Shown here: one piece after another, positions 8,830 through 16,945 of the stretch
How the letters are laid out: each line of letters begins with the position of its first letter
Numbering within the stretch: position 1 is the first letter of the stretch
Assembly: GCF_014204915.1 (NCBI RefSeq)
Contig: NZ_JACHMH010000001.1
Span: 2,170,001-2,234,000, forward strand
Reading direction: 5' to 3'
Source of the DNA: Crossiella cryophila
Lineage (GTDB): Bacteria; Actinomycetota; Actinomycetes; Mycobacteriales; Pseudonocardiaceae
DNA: 64,000 nt
The notes under the pieces: generated by a model
Databases searched by the model: none
What the model saw: the letters and a program-made list of their open reading frames with translations, nothing else
Told to the model about the DNA's origin: nothing
Made by a program: the position numbers and the translations under genes

Positions 8830-9972
8830 ATGCGCGTCCTGTTCACCAGCTCCGCCGGCCTCGGCCATCTGTTCCCGATGATCTCCACCGCCTGGGCGTT
8901 ACGGGCCGCCGGGCACGAGGTGCGAGTGGCCACCACCGGCCCCGCCGCCACCGCGGCGGCCAACGCGGGCCTCGTCGCGGTGGAGTCCTGTCCCGGTATC
9001 GACTGGGAAGCCGAGATCCAGCGGATCATCCAGGAGAACTTCGGTGCCGAGGGCATGGCCTCCCCGAAGCCCGGCGAGCCCCGGCCCGACTCGATGGCCT
9101 CCGCGGGCGTGATGTTCGCGCACATGGCCGATCTGGCCACCGACGAGACCGTCCGCCAGGCCGCGCTGTGGCGCCCGGACCTGGTGATCTACGACCTCAC
9201 CGACGCGACAGGCCCGATCGTGGCCGCCAAGCTCGGCATCCCCTGCGTGCAGCACGGCTTCGGCCTGACCAACGCGCAGGAGCTGTTCGACGCGATGGTG
9301 CCCTTCCTCGCGGACACCTTCACCCGCCTCGGCGTCGACGGCCTGGCCGAGAAGGCGGCCGCGATCGACGTGGCCCCGCCCAGCCTCGAGGGCGAACTCA
9401 AGGGCATCAGCACCAGGTACGTGCCCTACAACGGCGGCGCGGTGCTGCCGGAGTGGCTCTCCGGGCCGAAGGAACGCCCGCGGATCGTGATCACCATGGG
9501 CACCGCGATGGCCACCCACGTGGGCCTCAACCCGTGGCGGGCCATCCTGGACGTGGCGGTGGACGCCGACGCCGAGCTGATCCTGGCCGCCGGGTCGATG
9601 GACCTGACCGAGCTGGGCGAGCTGCCCCCGCACGTGCGCACCATCGGCTACCTGCCGCTGGGCGCGCTGCTCGGGGTCTGCGACGCGCTGGTGCACCACG
9701 GCGGTTCCGGCAGCACGCTGACCGCGGTGGACGCCGGGGTGACCCAGCTGATCGTGCCGCAGGGCGCTGACCAGTTCTACAACGCCGAGCGGATCGCCAA
9801 GCGCGGTGCGGGCCTGAGTGCCGAGCACGAGGGCGTCACCGCCGAGCAGATCCACCGGCTGCTGCACGACGCCGACATCAAGACCGCGGTGGCCGAGGTC
9901 AAGGCGGAGATGGCCGCGCAGCCGAGTCCGGCCGAACTGGTCCCGCAGCTGGAGGCCATCGCGGGACACTGA
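8830..9972 (+). CDS. EryCIII-like glycosyltransferase 1
   Basis: This 380-residue GT-B glycosyltransferase belongs to the MGT/EryCIII type, which moves a nucleotide-activated sugar onto a natural-product acceptor. The N-terminal TSSAGLGHLFPM loop and the C-terminal HHGGSGSTLTA donor-binding motif are both present, as is the PQGADQFYNAER segment. The start at 8830 follows GGGAGGAAG; the open frame continues to 8794 without a better site. It is the first of three closely similar tandem copies that share the YVPYNGGAVLP motif. Codon 24 (8899-8901) is TTA, very rare in such genomes, where the two sister genes use CTG or CTC. This may place its translation under a bldA-type tRNA. No aglycone or deoxysugar genes lie beside it, so the acceptor is unknown. 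Confidence 0.88.
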   Translation: MRVLFTSSAGLGHLFPMISTAWALRAAGHEVRVATTGPAATAAANAGLVAVESCPGIDWEAEIQRIIQENFGAEGMASPKPGEPRPDSMASAGVMFAHMADLATDETVRQAALWRPDLVIYDLTDATGPIVAAKLGIPCVQHGFGLTNAQELFDAMVPFLADTFTRLGVDGLAEKAAAIDVAPPSLEGELKGISTRYVPYNGGAVLPEWLSGPKERPRIVITMGTAMATHVGLNPWRAILDVAVDADAELILAAGSMDLTELGELPPHVRTIGYLPLGALLGVCDALVHHGGSGSTLTAVDAGVTQLIVPQGADQFYNAERIAKRGAGLSAEHEGVTAEQIHRLLHDADIKTAVAEVKAEMAAQPSPAELVPQLEAIAGH

Positions 9973-10048
9973 CTCCCGGACCGGTCCGGGTGGACGGCGT
10001 GCGGTGGGGCCGCCGTCCACCCGGATCCGCTCAACCGGGGAGTCGGAC

Positions 10049-11140
10049 ATGCGAGTTCTTGTGGTCAGCTCGATGGGCCTTGGCCATCTGTTCCCGATGG
10101 TGCCGACCATGTGGGCGCTGCGCGCGGCCGGGCACGAGGTGCTGCTGCTCAGCACCGCGGCCGGCGCGGCGGCCGGGGCCAGGGCCGGGTTGCCGGTGGT
10201 CGAGGCCGCGCCGGGGGTGGACTGGGAGGCCGAACTCACCCCGCCGCCCGGCGAGGTGGACCTGCTGACCAGGGTCGCCAGCCGGTTCGCCAGGATGGCC
10301 GACCTGATGAGCGACGGCGCGGTGCGCCAGGCCGCGCACTGGCGGCCGGACCTGATCGTCTACGAGCTGATCGACGCCACCGGCCCGCTGCTGGCCGCGA
10401 AGTTCGGCATCCCGTGCGTGCACCACGGGTTCGGCATCACCTCGGTCGGCCCGCTCTTCGACCGGATCCGCGATTTCCTCGGCGCGGCGCTGGACCGGCA
10501 CGGGGTCGCCGACCTGGCCACCCCGGCCACCACCATCGACATCGCCCCGCCCAGCCTCGGCGGCGACCTTGGCGGCCTGCGCACCAGATACGTGCCCTAC
10601 AACGGTGGCGCGGTGCTGCCGGACTGGCTGGCGGCGCCGAGGGAACGGCCGCGGATCGTGGTCACCATGGGCACCGTGCTGACCCACCTGGACGACGAGC
10701 CGTGGCGGAGCATCCTGACCGCGGCCAAGGACACCGAGGCCGAACTGCTGCTGGCCGCCGGGTCCATCGACCTGTCCGGACTGGGTGAGCTGCCGCCGCA
10801 CACCAGGGTGCTCGAGTACCTGCCGCTGAGCGCGTTGCTGCCGGTCAGCGACGCGCTGGTGCACCACGGCGGCTCCGGCAGCACGCTCACCGCGCTGGCC
10901 TGCGGGGTGCCCCAGCTGGTGCTGCCGCAGGGCGCGGACCAGTTCTACAACGGTCAGCGGATCGCGGCCCGCGGCGTGGGGCTGACCGCCGAGCACGAGG
11001 GCGTCAGCGCCGGGCAGATCCACCGGCTGCTGCACGATGCGGATATCGGCACCGCGGTGACCGAGGTGCTGGCCGAGCTGGCCGCGATGCCGAGTCCGGC
11101 CGAACTCGTCCCGGCACTGGCGGCCATTGCTCAAACTTGA
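10049..11140 (+). CDS. EryCIII-like glycosyltransferase 2
   Basis: This 363-residue GT-B fold enzyme is the second copy in the tandem set. It opens MRVLVVSSMGLGHLFPM, carries YVPYNGGAVLPDWL mid-protein and HHGGSGSTLTALACG in the C-terminal donor site, then PQGADQFYNGQR. The ATG at 10049 follows GGGGAG; an upstream in-frame extension to 9818 overlaps the first gene and is not supported. It lies 76 bases after gene 1 and 13 bases before gene 3, so the three are probably one transcript. It differs from copy 1 mainly by a shorter acceptor-side loop around residues 70-85, which suggests altered acceptor choice. The natural acceptor cannot be inferred here. Confidence 0.88.
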   Translation: MRVLVVSSMGLGHLFPMVPTMWALRAAGHEVLLLSTAAGAAAGARAGLPVVEAAPGVDWEAELTPPPGEVDLLTRVASRFARMADLMSDGAVRQAAHWRPDLIVYELIDATGPLLAAKFGIPCVHHGFGITSVGPLFDRIRDFLGAALDRHGVADLATPATTIDIAPPSLGGDLGGLRTRYVPYNGGAVLPDWLAAPRERPRIVVTMGTVLTHLDDEPWRSILTAAKDTEAELLLAAGSIDLSGLGELPPHTRVLEYLPLSALLPVSDALVHHGGSGSTLTALACGVPQLVLPQGADQFYNGQRIAARGVGLTAEHEGVSAGQIHRLLHDADIGTAVTEVLAELAAMPSPAELVPALAAIAQT

Positions 11141-11153
11141 GTAGGTTGGTGAC

Positions 11154-12251
11154 ATGCGCGTTCTGCTCACCAGCACCCCCGGCCTCGGCCACCTGTTCCC
11201 GCTGATCTCCACCGCCTGGGCGCTCCGCGCGGCAGGCCACGAGGTCCGGCTGGTCACCGCGGACTCCGCCGCCACCGCGGCCGCGAACGCCGGCCTGACC
11301 GTGGTCGACGCCGCACCCGGCGTGGACCTCAAGGCCGCGCTCGGCCTGCGTTTCGACGCCCACGCCAAGCCCGAACCGGGCGCCGAGCCGCCGGACACCG
11401 TGGGCGAGGCAGGCCTGATGTTCGCCACCATGGGCGAGCTGATGCTGGCCGGGGCACTGGCGCACGCCGAGCAGTGGCGGCCGGACCTGATCGTCTACGA
11501 GCTGTGCGAGACCACCGGCCCGATCATCGCCGCCCGGCTCGGCGTGCCCTGCGTGGCACACGGGTTCGGCTTCAGCGGCGGGCACGGGCTGATCGAGGAG
11601 ATCCACCGGCACGTCACCGAGCCGCTGGCCATCCCGGAGACCGCGCTGGACCTGGCCCCGCCGAGCATGCACGGCGGGCTGAAGGGGATCAGCACCCGGT
11701 ACGTGCCCTACAACGGCGGCGCGGTGCTGCCCGAGTGGCTGGCGGTGCCGAGACAACGGCCGCGGATCCTGGTCACCATGGGCACCATCGACCAGGGCGA
11801 GGCCGACCTGAGCCCGTGGCAGCGGATCCTGGACGCGGCACAGGGCAGCGGCGCCGAACTGGTGCTGGCCGCCGGTCCGTGGGACCTGTCCGGCCTGGAA
11901 CTTCCGCCGCACGCCAGGGTGATCGGCTACCTGCCGCTGAACTCGCTGCTGGCCTATTGCGACGCCGCGATCCACCACGGCGGCTCGGGCAGCACGCTGA
12001 CCGCGCTGGTCGCCGGGATCCCGCAGCTGCTCTCGCCTTACGGCGCGGACCAGTTCATCAACGCCGACCTGGTCCTCCAGCGCGGGGTCGGCTACGCCGC
12101 GATGGGCGGGCAGGTCACCGCCGAGCAGATCAACGGGCTGCTGCACGACGAAGGGCTGAAGACCGCGGTGGCCGAGGTCAGGGCGGAGATCGCCGCCCAG
12201 CCCAGTCCGGCCGAACTGGTGCCGAACCTGGAGGTCATCGCGGGGCGCTGA
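11154..12251 (+). CDS. EryCIII-like glycosyltransferase 3
   Basis: This 365-residue third member of the glycosyltransferase triplet starts at ATG 11154, 13 bases after gene 2. It keeps TSTPGLGHLFPL at the N-terminus, YVPYNGGAVLPEWL, and HHGGSGSTLTALVAG in the donor site. In this copy the following segment is SPYGADQFINAD rather than PQGADQFYN, so the sugar-binding edge has diverged. The linker region around residues 145-165 is shorter than in copies 1 and 2. Its stop overlaps the convergent DUF202 gene by 17 bases. Three paralogues side by side indicate local duplication; stepwise addition of several sugars is one possible reason. Confidence 0.88.
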   Translation: MRVLLTSTPGLGHLFPLISTAWALRAAGHEVRLVTADSAATAAANAGLTVVDAAPGVDLKAALGLRFDAHAKPEPGAEPPDTVGEAGLMFATMGELMLAGALAHAEQWRPDLIVYELCETTGPIIAARLGVPCVAHGFGFSGGHGLIEEIHRHVTEPLAIPETALDLAPPSMHGGLKGISTRYVPYNGGAVLPEWLAVPRQRPRILVTMGTIDQGEADLSPWQRILDAAQGSGAELVLAAGPWDLSGLELPPHARVIGYLPLNSLLAYCDAAIHHGGSGSTLTALVAGIPQLLSPYGADQFINADLVLQRGVGYAAMGGQVTAEQINGLLHDEGLKTAVAEVRAEIAAQPSPAELVPNLEVIAGR

Positions 12252-12552
12252 GCACGTACAGCAGCGCGCCCAGGCCGAGCAGCCCGGCGAACAGGCTGGT
12301 CCACAGCGGCAGCCGCCCGTCCCACCGACTCGCCGAACCGGGCAGGTCGGCGCGGACGCGGCGGTACCGCCGCCGCAGGTCCAGGCTCACCAGCGCCGCC
12401 ACCGGCCCGGCCACCAGCACGATCCCGGCGGCCAGCAGCGGACTGCGGTGCGCGGCCAGCCGCAGCAGCACCAGGGCCGCGCCGAGGAAGGCCAGCAGGG
12501 TGCGCCGCCAGGCCAGCACGGTCCGCTCCGGCTGCAGGCCGGGGTCGATCAC
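12235..12552 (-). CDS. DUF202 family membrane protein, second of pair
   Basis: This small (105-residue) protein has three membrane helices and belongs to DUF202. The diagnostic N-terminal ERTVLAWRRTLLAFLGAALVL segment is present, followed by two more hydrophobic segments separated by an Arg-rich loop (LRRRYRRVR). The GTG start at 12552 overlaps the stop of the upstream DUF202 gene (GTGA), so the two are coupled and probably form a heteromeric membrane unit. The molecular role of DUF202 pairs is not established. The gene end overlaps the convergent glycosyltransferase 3 by 17 bases. Confidence 0.85.
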   Translation of the reverse strand: MIDPGLQPERTVLAWRRTLLAFLGAALVLLRLAAHRSPLLAAGIVLVAGPVAALVSLDLRRRYRRVRADLPGSASRWDGRLPLWTSLFAGLLGLGALLYVLSAPR

Positions 12553-12908
12553 AGCAGCACCATGAGCACCGCGAGCAGTCCGGCCAGCACCAGCACCGCG
12601 CCGAGCACCGGCAACAGGAACGGGCCCGGCAACGGCTGACCCAGCCGCATGGCGCGTTCGGCGGCGGCCCAGCGGAAGAACGCGGTTCCCGCGCACAGCA
12701 CGCCCGCGAGCAGCAACGACACCGCCAGCACGGTGCGCAGTGCGCCGTGCCCCGGATAGCCGAGCGCCTCCACCGCCACCCCGCCCGCCATCAGGCCGAG
12801 CGAGGTGCGGATCCAGGCCAGGAAGGTGCGCTCGTTGGCCAGGGTGAACCGCGCGTCGGGTTCGTCACCGGCGTCGTAGACGAACCCGGGCCAGCGTCGC
12901 GAGGTCAC
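12549..12908 (-). CDS. DUF202/YidH-like membrane protein, first of pair
   Basis: This 119-residue protein has three predicted membrane helices. The family hallmark FTLANERTFLAWIRTSLGLMA appears near residues 22-42 and is preceded by SRRWPGFVYDAGDEPDAR, a common lead in actinobacterial members. The GTG at 12908 is chosen because it matches that usual N-terminus. No Shine-Dalgarno sequence is visible. Instead the end of a long inverted repeat (12921-13080) lies only 12 bases upstream, so translation may be leaderless or controlled by that structure. The function of the family is unknown. Confidence 0.82.
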   Translation of the reverse strand: MTSRRWPGFVYDAGDEPDARFTLANERTFLAWIRTSLGLMAGGVAVEALGYPGHGALRTVLAVSLLLAGVLCAGTAFFRWAAAERAMRLGQPLPGPFLLPVLGAVLVLAGLLAVLMVLL

Positions 12909-12920
12909 CGCAACACCGTA

Positions 12921-13080
12921 GGGGCTCGGCGCGGGGCCTGCACCAGGTCTCGACCGCACCACGACACGACCGGCGGCGTTGCCGGGACACCCACGTACGC
13001 CCGGTACGCGGGTGCCCCGGCGTCTTGCCGGACGCGCCGTGGCACGGCCGATACCAGGCACGAGCCCCGCGCCGAGCCCC
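12921..13080 (-). ncRNA. Candidate long hairpin RNA (about 75-bp stem)
   Basis: The outer 17 bases, 12921-12937 (GGGGCTCGGCGCGGGGC), are perfectly complementary to 13064-13080. Pairing continues inward with few interruptions to a GTAC/GTAC closing stem and a GCCCG loop near the centre. About ten of the inner mismatches are A opposite C or C opposite A on the plus strand, which become G-U wobble pairs if the minus strand is transcribed. Only one mismatch would be G-U on the plus strand. This points to a structured RNA read leftward, the same direction as the DUF202 genes, whose start is 12 bases downstream. Its role is unknown; it could be a leader element or a separate RNA. Confidence 0.55.
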
Positions 13081-13178
13081 TGAAACGAGGTGTTCGGCCC
13101 GAGCGGGATGCGAGATGGTGAAGGCCGCCGCGCCGCCCGGGGGGCGGGGTGGCTGACCGGGTGGGGCGCGAGGGGGGA

Positions 13179-13225
13179 AGTAGCCGGGCGGTGTGCCAGG
13201 GCAACGGGCACACCGCCCGGCTACT
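13179..13225 (-). terminator. Hairpin terminator of the serine protease gene
   Basis: A perfect 19-bp stem joins 13179-13197 and 13207-13225 around a 9-base loop. It starts 8 bases after the protease stop. On the minus strand it is followed by CCCCCC rather than a U-run, as is usual for actinomycete terminators. Confidence 0.85.
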
Positions 13226-13232
13226 GCTCAGC

Positions 13233-14102
13233 TCAGGCCTGGACCTGGGTGTAGAAGGTCTTGGCGTTGGCGTCGAACAGGGTGCCCCAGGTGGTGGTGC
13301 GCCGGTCGGAGCGGCTGTTGACCGCCCAGATCTGGTCGCTGGCGTTCAGCCAGGCGCCACCGCTCTGGCCACCGATGCCGTTGCAGGCCAGCGTCGCGTC
13401 GTAGGTCTGCACGCGGGCCTGGCCACTGCAGTTGTAGCTCTGCTGACCGGTGTAGGGGGACTCGGCCGGGTAGCCGTAGAGGGTGGACTGCTGGGCGCGC
13501 TTGTCGTTGAACACGATGCTCTTCGCGCCGACCGTGTCGGTCAGCGACTTGCCCGCCTGCGAGGCCACCGAGAAGGCCGCGTAGTCGTAGGCGAAGTCAC
13601 GCTGCTGGCTGGAGGTCCACCGGGCCGGGATGTGCAGCTTGGTGGCCGGCCAGGTGCCGTACGGGCGGGCGTTGTTCAGGAACGCGGGCAGGAAGCTCAC
13701 GTTCGCCGAGGTGTTGCCGCCGTACTGCAGGCAGTGCGCCGCGGTCCACACCAGGTTCTTGTTGGCCGCCACCACCGAGGTCGCCGAGCAGCTGGAGTTG
13801 CGGCCGCCGGTGGTGAACAGCAGCCTGCCCTGGCTGCGCATCTTCTCCGTGGTGTACGGGCCGGGCACCGGCTGGATGGTGGCCTGCGGCGCGGCGGCGG
13901 AGAGGCCGCCGGTGCTGCTCATGTCCGGTCCGGGCAGCGGCATCGGGTTGTTCACCGCGTCCTTGATCCGCTCTGGCGTCCAGTAGTCAGCGGTCTGCTG
14001 CGCGGACACCTCCTGGGTCGGACTGGCGGTGGCCGCGCCGACCGGGATCGCGGCCAGGGCGGCGGCGCAGGCGCCGAGTGCGAGCAAGCGGGTGAGCTTC
14101 AT
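13233..14102 (-). CDS. Secreted trypsin-like serine protease
   Basis: This 289-residue exported protease has a chymotrypsin-type fold. A Sec signal peptide covers about residues 1-27 (MKLTRLLALGACAAALAAIP...ATAS), followed by a propeptide-like region to about residue 90. The catalytic triad is visible as TAAHC (His about 123), YDYAAF (Asp about 173) and GGQSGGAW (Ser about 247). Paired Cys residues near His and Ser suggest disulfides. The ATG at 14102 is preceded by GGAAGGAA. The upstream extension of the frame has no start signal. It is followed by a strong hairpin terminator. It could be a substrate of the SSI-like inhibitors encoded at 16.9-17.9 kb, but that is inference. Confidence 0.9.
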   Translation of the reverse strand: MKLTRLLALGACAAALAAIPVGAATASPTQEVSAQQTADYWTPERIKDAVNNPMPLPGPDMSSTGGLSAAAPQATIQPVPGPYTTEKMRSQGRLLFTTGGRNSSCSATSVVAANKNLVWTAAHCLQYGGNTSANVSFLPAFLNNARPYGTWPATKLHIPARWTSSQQRDFAYDYAAFSVASQAGKSLTDTVGAKSIVFNDKRAQQSTLYGYPAESPYTGQQSYNCSGQARVQTYDATLACNGIGGQSGGAWLNASDQIWAVNSRSDRRTTTWGTLFDANAKTFYTQVQA

Positions 14103-14194
14103 CGGAAGTTCCTTCCACCTCATGTGCAGGGGGCATGAGGACTCCGACGCTAGGAGGCGCACGCGGGCGGCAGGCAGGGTCCGTTCGGCGGGGG

Positions 14195-14282
14195 CCATTC
14201 AGTGAATGGACCCAAAAACCTGGCCAAAGGTCGGTGTATTTGCCGGGAACTCTTGACTGGGTAACCTTTTCTTTCCTACTTT
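14195..14282 (+). promoter_or_regulatory. Promoter and palindromic operator before the GH95-like gene
   Basis: TTGACT (14253-14258) and TACTTT (14277-14282), 18 bases apart, resemble a sigma-70-type promoter reading right. A perfect palindrome, CCATTCAGTGAATGG (14195-14209), lies 43 bases upstream, between this promoter and the divergent protease gene. It could be a regulator site for either gene. Confidence 0.5.
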
Positions 14283-14336
14283 CGACCGGATAGATCGGAT
14301 GAATGCGCTTACCCATCGCACAGAGGGGTGCTGGGG

Positions 14337-16703
14337 ATGGACAGTGCGGGCGAACTGACCCGACGCGGACTACTGGGTGGCGCGCTGGCCGGGGTGGCGG
14401 GTGCGGTGGCAGCACCCGCGGCACTGGCCGGCGCCGAAGACCCGGCCGCCCCCGTCGAAGCCGTGGGCAGCGGCTCGGCAGGGGGCGGCTGGGTCGATGG
14501 CCCCGGTGACCGCGGCTGGACCGACTTCCTCGCCACCAGCGACCTGATCTGGCGCCGGTTGCCGGCCACCTGGGCCGAAGGTCCCTTCCTCGGCAACGGG
14601 TTCCTCGGCTCCGGCATCTACGCGCCCGCCGGCGGCAACAGCATCCGGTTCAACGTGCAGCACTCCGAGGTCCAGGACCACCGCCCCGAGTTCGGCGCGC
14701 TGTTCGGCCTGGCCCGGATCCCGATCGGCCACCTCGCGCTCACCCCCGTCGGCGCGATCACCGGCGTGGACTGGCGGCTGGACCTGCACAACGCCGAACT
14801 CCGCGGCACCATCACCACCGCCGCGGGCACCATCGGCCTGCGTGCCATTGTCCACAGTGGACGATCAGTGCTCGCGGTCGAACTGACCCCCAGCGCCGGT
14901 GAACACGGCCTGACCTGGAAGTTCCACCCGGCCACCGCGATCAGTCCGCGCACCGACCCGCGCTTCAACAAGCCGCCACCCCCCGGCTTCCGGCCCAACC
15001 CGGCCCCGGAACTCGAACAGCACGGCGACACCCACCTCGCGGCCCAGCCCCTGCTGGCAGGCGGCGGACACGTCACCGCCTGGCGCGAGACCACCCGCGG
15101 CGACCGCCGGACCCTGTACGCCACCGTGGCCTGGGCGCACCCCGGCGCCCTGCCCAGGGCCAAGGCACTGCACACGGTCCGGGCCGCGGCCGCCCAGTCC
15201 CTCGACACCTTCGCCCGCGGTCATCGGCGCTGGTGGAACGACTACTACCGGAAGAGCTTCCTGTCCGTGCCGGACGGCAGGCTGCAGAGCTTCTACTGGA
15301 TCCAGCTCTACAAGATCGCCTCCGCGGCCCGCGCGGACGCCCCGGTGATGGCCACCACCGGGCCATGGCTCGAACCCACCCCGTGGCCGGCCACCTGGTG
15401 GAACCTCAACGTGCAGCTGGAGTACTGGCTCATCCACGGCTCCAACCACCTGGAGCTGGACGCGGTCACCCGCAGCCTGGACCGGCACCGCGACGCCCTG
15501 CGTGACCAGGTGGACGCGGCCTACCGGGACGGCAGCTACGGCGTGCCACGCACCACGGACATGTTCCTGCGCAACGGATCCGGCACCGGCACCGCCGGCT
15601 ACGGCATCGGCATCCCCGGCAAGGCCGAACCGACCCCCGAGGTCGGCAACCTGGTCTGGGCGCTGCACAACGTGTGGCTGTCCTACCGGCACACCATGGA
15701 CGAGCACCTGCTGCGCGAGGTGCTGTTCCCGTTGCTGCGCGGCGCGATCCGCTACTACCTGCACTTCCTCGGCACCGGCCCGGACGGCAGGCTGCACCTG
15801 CCCTTCACCTTCTCCCCCGAGTACGGGGTCAACGCGCCGGACTGCACCTACGACCTGGCCCTGCTGCGCTGGGGCTGCAAGACCCTCCTGGACGCGGCGA
15901 AGATCCTGCGGGTCGCCGATCCGATGACCGGGCGCTGGCGCGAGGTGCTGGACAAGCTCACCGGCTACCCGGTGGACGCCAACGGCTACATGATCGGCGC
16001 GGGCGCGCCGTTCGCGAAATCGCACCGGCACTACTCGCACCTGCTGCAGGTCTACCCGCTGTATGAGATCACCTGGGAACAGCCGGAGCACCGCAAGCTC
16101 ATCGAGACCTCCCTGGAGCACTGGATCAGCTTCGAGGGCGCGCTGCAGGGCTACAGCTTCACCGGCGCGGCCTCGATCTCCGCGCAGATGGGCCGCGGTG
16201 ACAAGGCCGAGTTCTACCTCGGTGAGCTGCTGCGCCGCTTCGTCAAACCCAACACCATGTACCAGGAATCCGGGCCGGTGATCGAAACCCCGCTGTCCGC
16301 GGCCCAGTCCTTGCACGACATGCTGTGCCAGAGCTGGGGCGGGGTGATCCGGGTGTTCCCGGCGGTGCCGGCGAGCTGGCGCGAGGCGGTGCTGCACGAG
16401 TTCCGCACCGAGGGCGCGTTCCTGTTGTCCGCCAAGCGATCCGGCGGCGCCACCCAGTGGGTCCGGCTACGCAGTGAGGCCGGCGCCCCGTGCGTGCTGC
16501 GACCGGGCATCGAGGGCCAGCTCAGCGTGCGGGACCGGTGGGGCCTGCCCCGGCGGTGGAAGGACCTGGGCGAGGGGAGGATCGAGCTGTTCCTGCGCGC
16601 GGGTGAAGAGGTCCTGGTGCACCGCAAGGGAGTCCGCCCTGACCTGCGCATCGGACCGGTGACCCCGAACACACCGGCCGCCCCCTGGGGTTTACCCGCA
16701 TAA
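14337..16703 (+). CDS. Tat-exported GH95-like glycoside hydrolase
   Basis: This large (788-residue) extracellular protein carries a twin-arginine signal, LTRRGLLGGALAG, near the N-terminus. The mature part begins with the GH95-type N-terminal beta-domain (GNGFLGSGIYAPAGGN) and continues into an (alpha/alpha)6-barrel region (PATWWNLNVQLEYWLIHGSN, FTFSPEYGVN). A C-terminal beta-sandwich closes the protein. GH95 enzymes act on alpha-L-fucosides or alpha-L-galactosides, but the exact substrate and catalytic residues cannot be confirmed by eye. ATG 14337 is preferred over GTG 14328 because GAGGGG lies eight bases before it. Three hairpins follow the gene. It is monocistronic, with its own promoter. 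Confidence 0.78.
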   Translation: MDSAGELTRRGLLGGALAGVAGAVAAPAALAGAEDPAAPVEAVGSGSAGGGWVDGPGDRGWTDFLATSDLIWRRLPATWAEGPFLGNGFLGSGIYAPAGGNSIRFNVQHSEVQDHRPEFGALFGLARIPIGHLALTPVGAITGVDWRLDLHNAELRGTITTAAGTIGLRAIVHSGRSVLAVELTPSAGEHGLTWKFHPATAISPRTDPRFNKPPPPGFRPNPAPELEQHGDTHLAAQPLLAGGGHVTAWRETTRGDRRTLYATVAWAHPGALPRAKALHTVRAAAAQSLDTFARGHRRWWNDYYRKSFLSVPDGRLQSFYWIQLYKIASAARADAPVMATTGPWLEPTPWPATWWNLNVQLEYWLIHGSNHLELDAVTRSLDRHRDALRDQVDAAYRDGSYGVPRTTDMFLRNGSGTGTAGYGIGIPGKAEPTPEVGNLVWALHNVWLSYRHTMDEHLLREVLFPLLRGAIRYYLHFLGTGPDGRLHLPFTFSPEYGVNAPDCTYDLALLRWGCKTLLDAAKILRVADPMTGRWREVLDKLTGYPVDANGYMIGAGAPFAKSHRHYSHLLQVYPLYEITWEQPEHRKLIETSLEHWISFEGALQGYSFTGAASISAQMGRGDKAEFYLGELLRRFVKPNTMYQESGPVIETPLSAAQSLHDMLCQSWGGVIRVFPAVPASWREAVLHEFRTEGAFLLSAKRSGGATQWVRLRSEAGAPCVLRPGIEGQLSVRDRWGLPRRWKDLGEGRIELFLRAGEEVLVHRKGVRPDLRIGPVTPNTPAAPWGLPA
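14850..14862. repeat. GTCC-N5-GGAC palindrome, one of about 11 copies in the window
   Basis: GTCCACAGTGGAC occurs here and at 17935-17947 and 59985-59997. Close variants with the same GTCC...TGGAC frame lie at 23719-23731, 31295-31307, 43237-43249, 45507-45519, 46268-46280, 47821-47833, 56896-56908 and 63266-63278. A one-mismatch form is at 57760-57772. Most copies are inside genes and occur on both sides of strand switches, so ordinary operator use is unlikely. Confidence 0.7.
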
Positions 16704-16812
16704 CGAACCGATGCCGGGTTCACAGCTTTTTCTCAGATCGCTCACACGATTGCTTCAGCCCTGGATGATTAGTTAGAGATGCGGGGCGATCGGGGCGCCC
16801 CGTCCAACTTCC

Positions 16813-16934
16813 TCCGGCAGCAGGGGCCGGGGGATGGGTGTCCGGCAGCAGGGGCCGGACACAGGTGCGAGCGGCTCACCTGCTCGCAGTACAGGTGAGC
16901 CGCCCGCGCGCGCAGTTAGCTCTGTGGGCTAACT
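16813..16934. terminator. Cluster of hairpins and an 18-bp direct repeat between convergent genes
   Basis: TCCGGCAGCAGGGGCCGG occurs at 16813-16830 and again at 16841-16858, the second inside a GTGTCCGGC/GCCGGACAC hairpin (16839-16862). A perfect 12-bp stem, GCGGCTCACCTG/CAGGTGAGCCGC, spans 16871-16903. AGTTAGC/GCTAACT spans 16914-16934. Lying between the GH95-like gene and the SSI-like gene ends, they probably act as a bidirectional terminator. Confidence 0.7.
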
Positions 16935-16945
16935 AGTTCGGGGTG

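Noticed and set aside
8478-8868. Minus-strand small genes of 81 and 115 residues
   Set aside because: No ribosome sites or recognisable features, and they overlap the promoter and start region of the first glycosyltransferase.
8830-12251. A macrolide gene cluster
   Set aside because: No polyketide synthase or deoxysugar genes occur nearby; only the glycosyltransferases are present.
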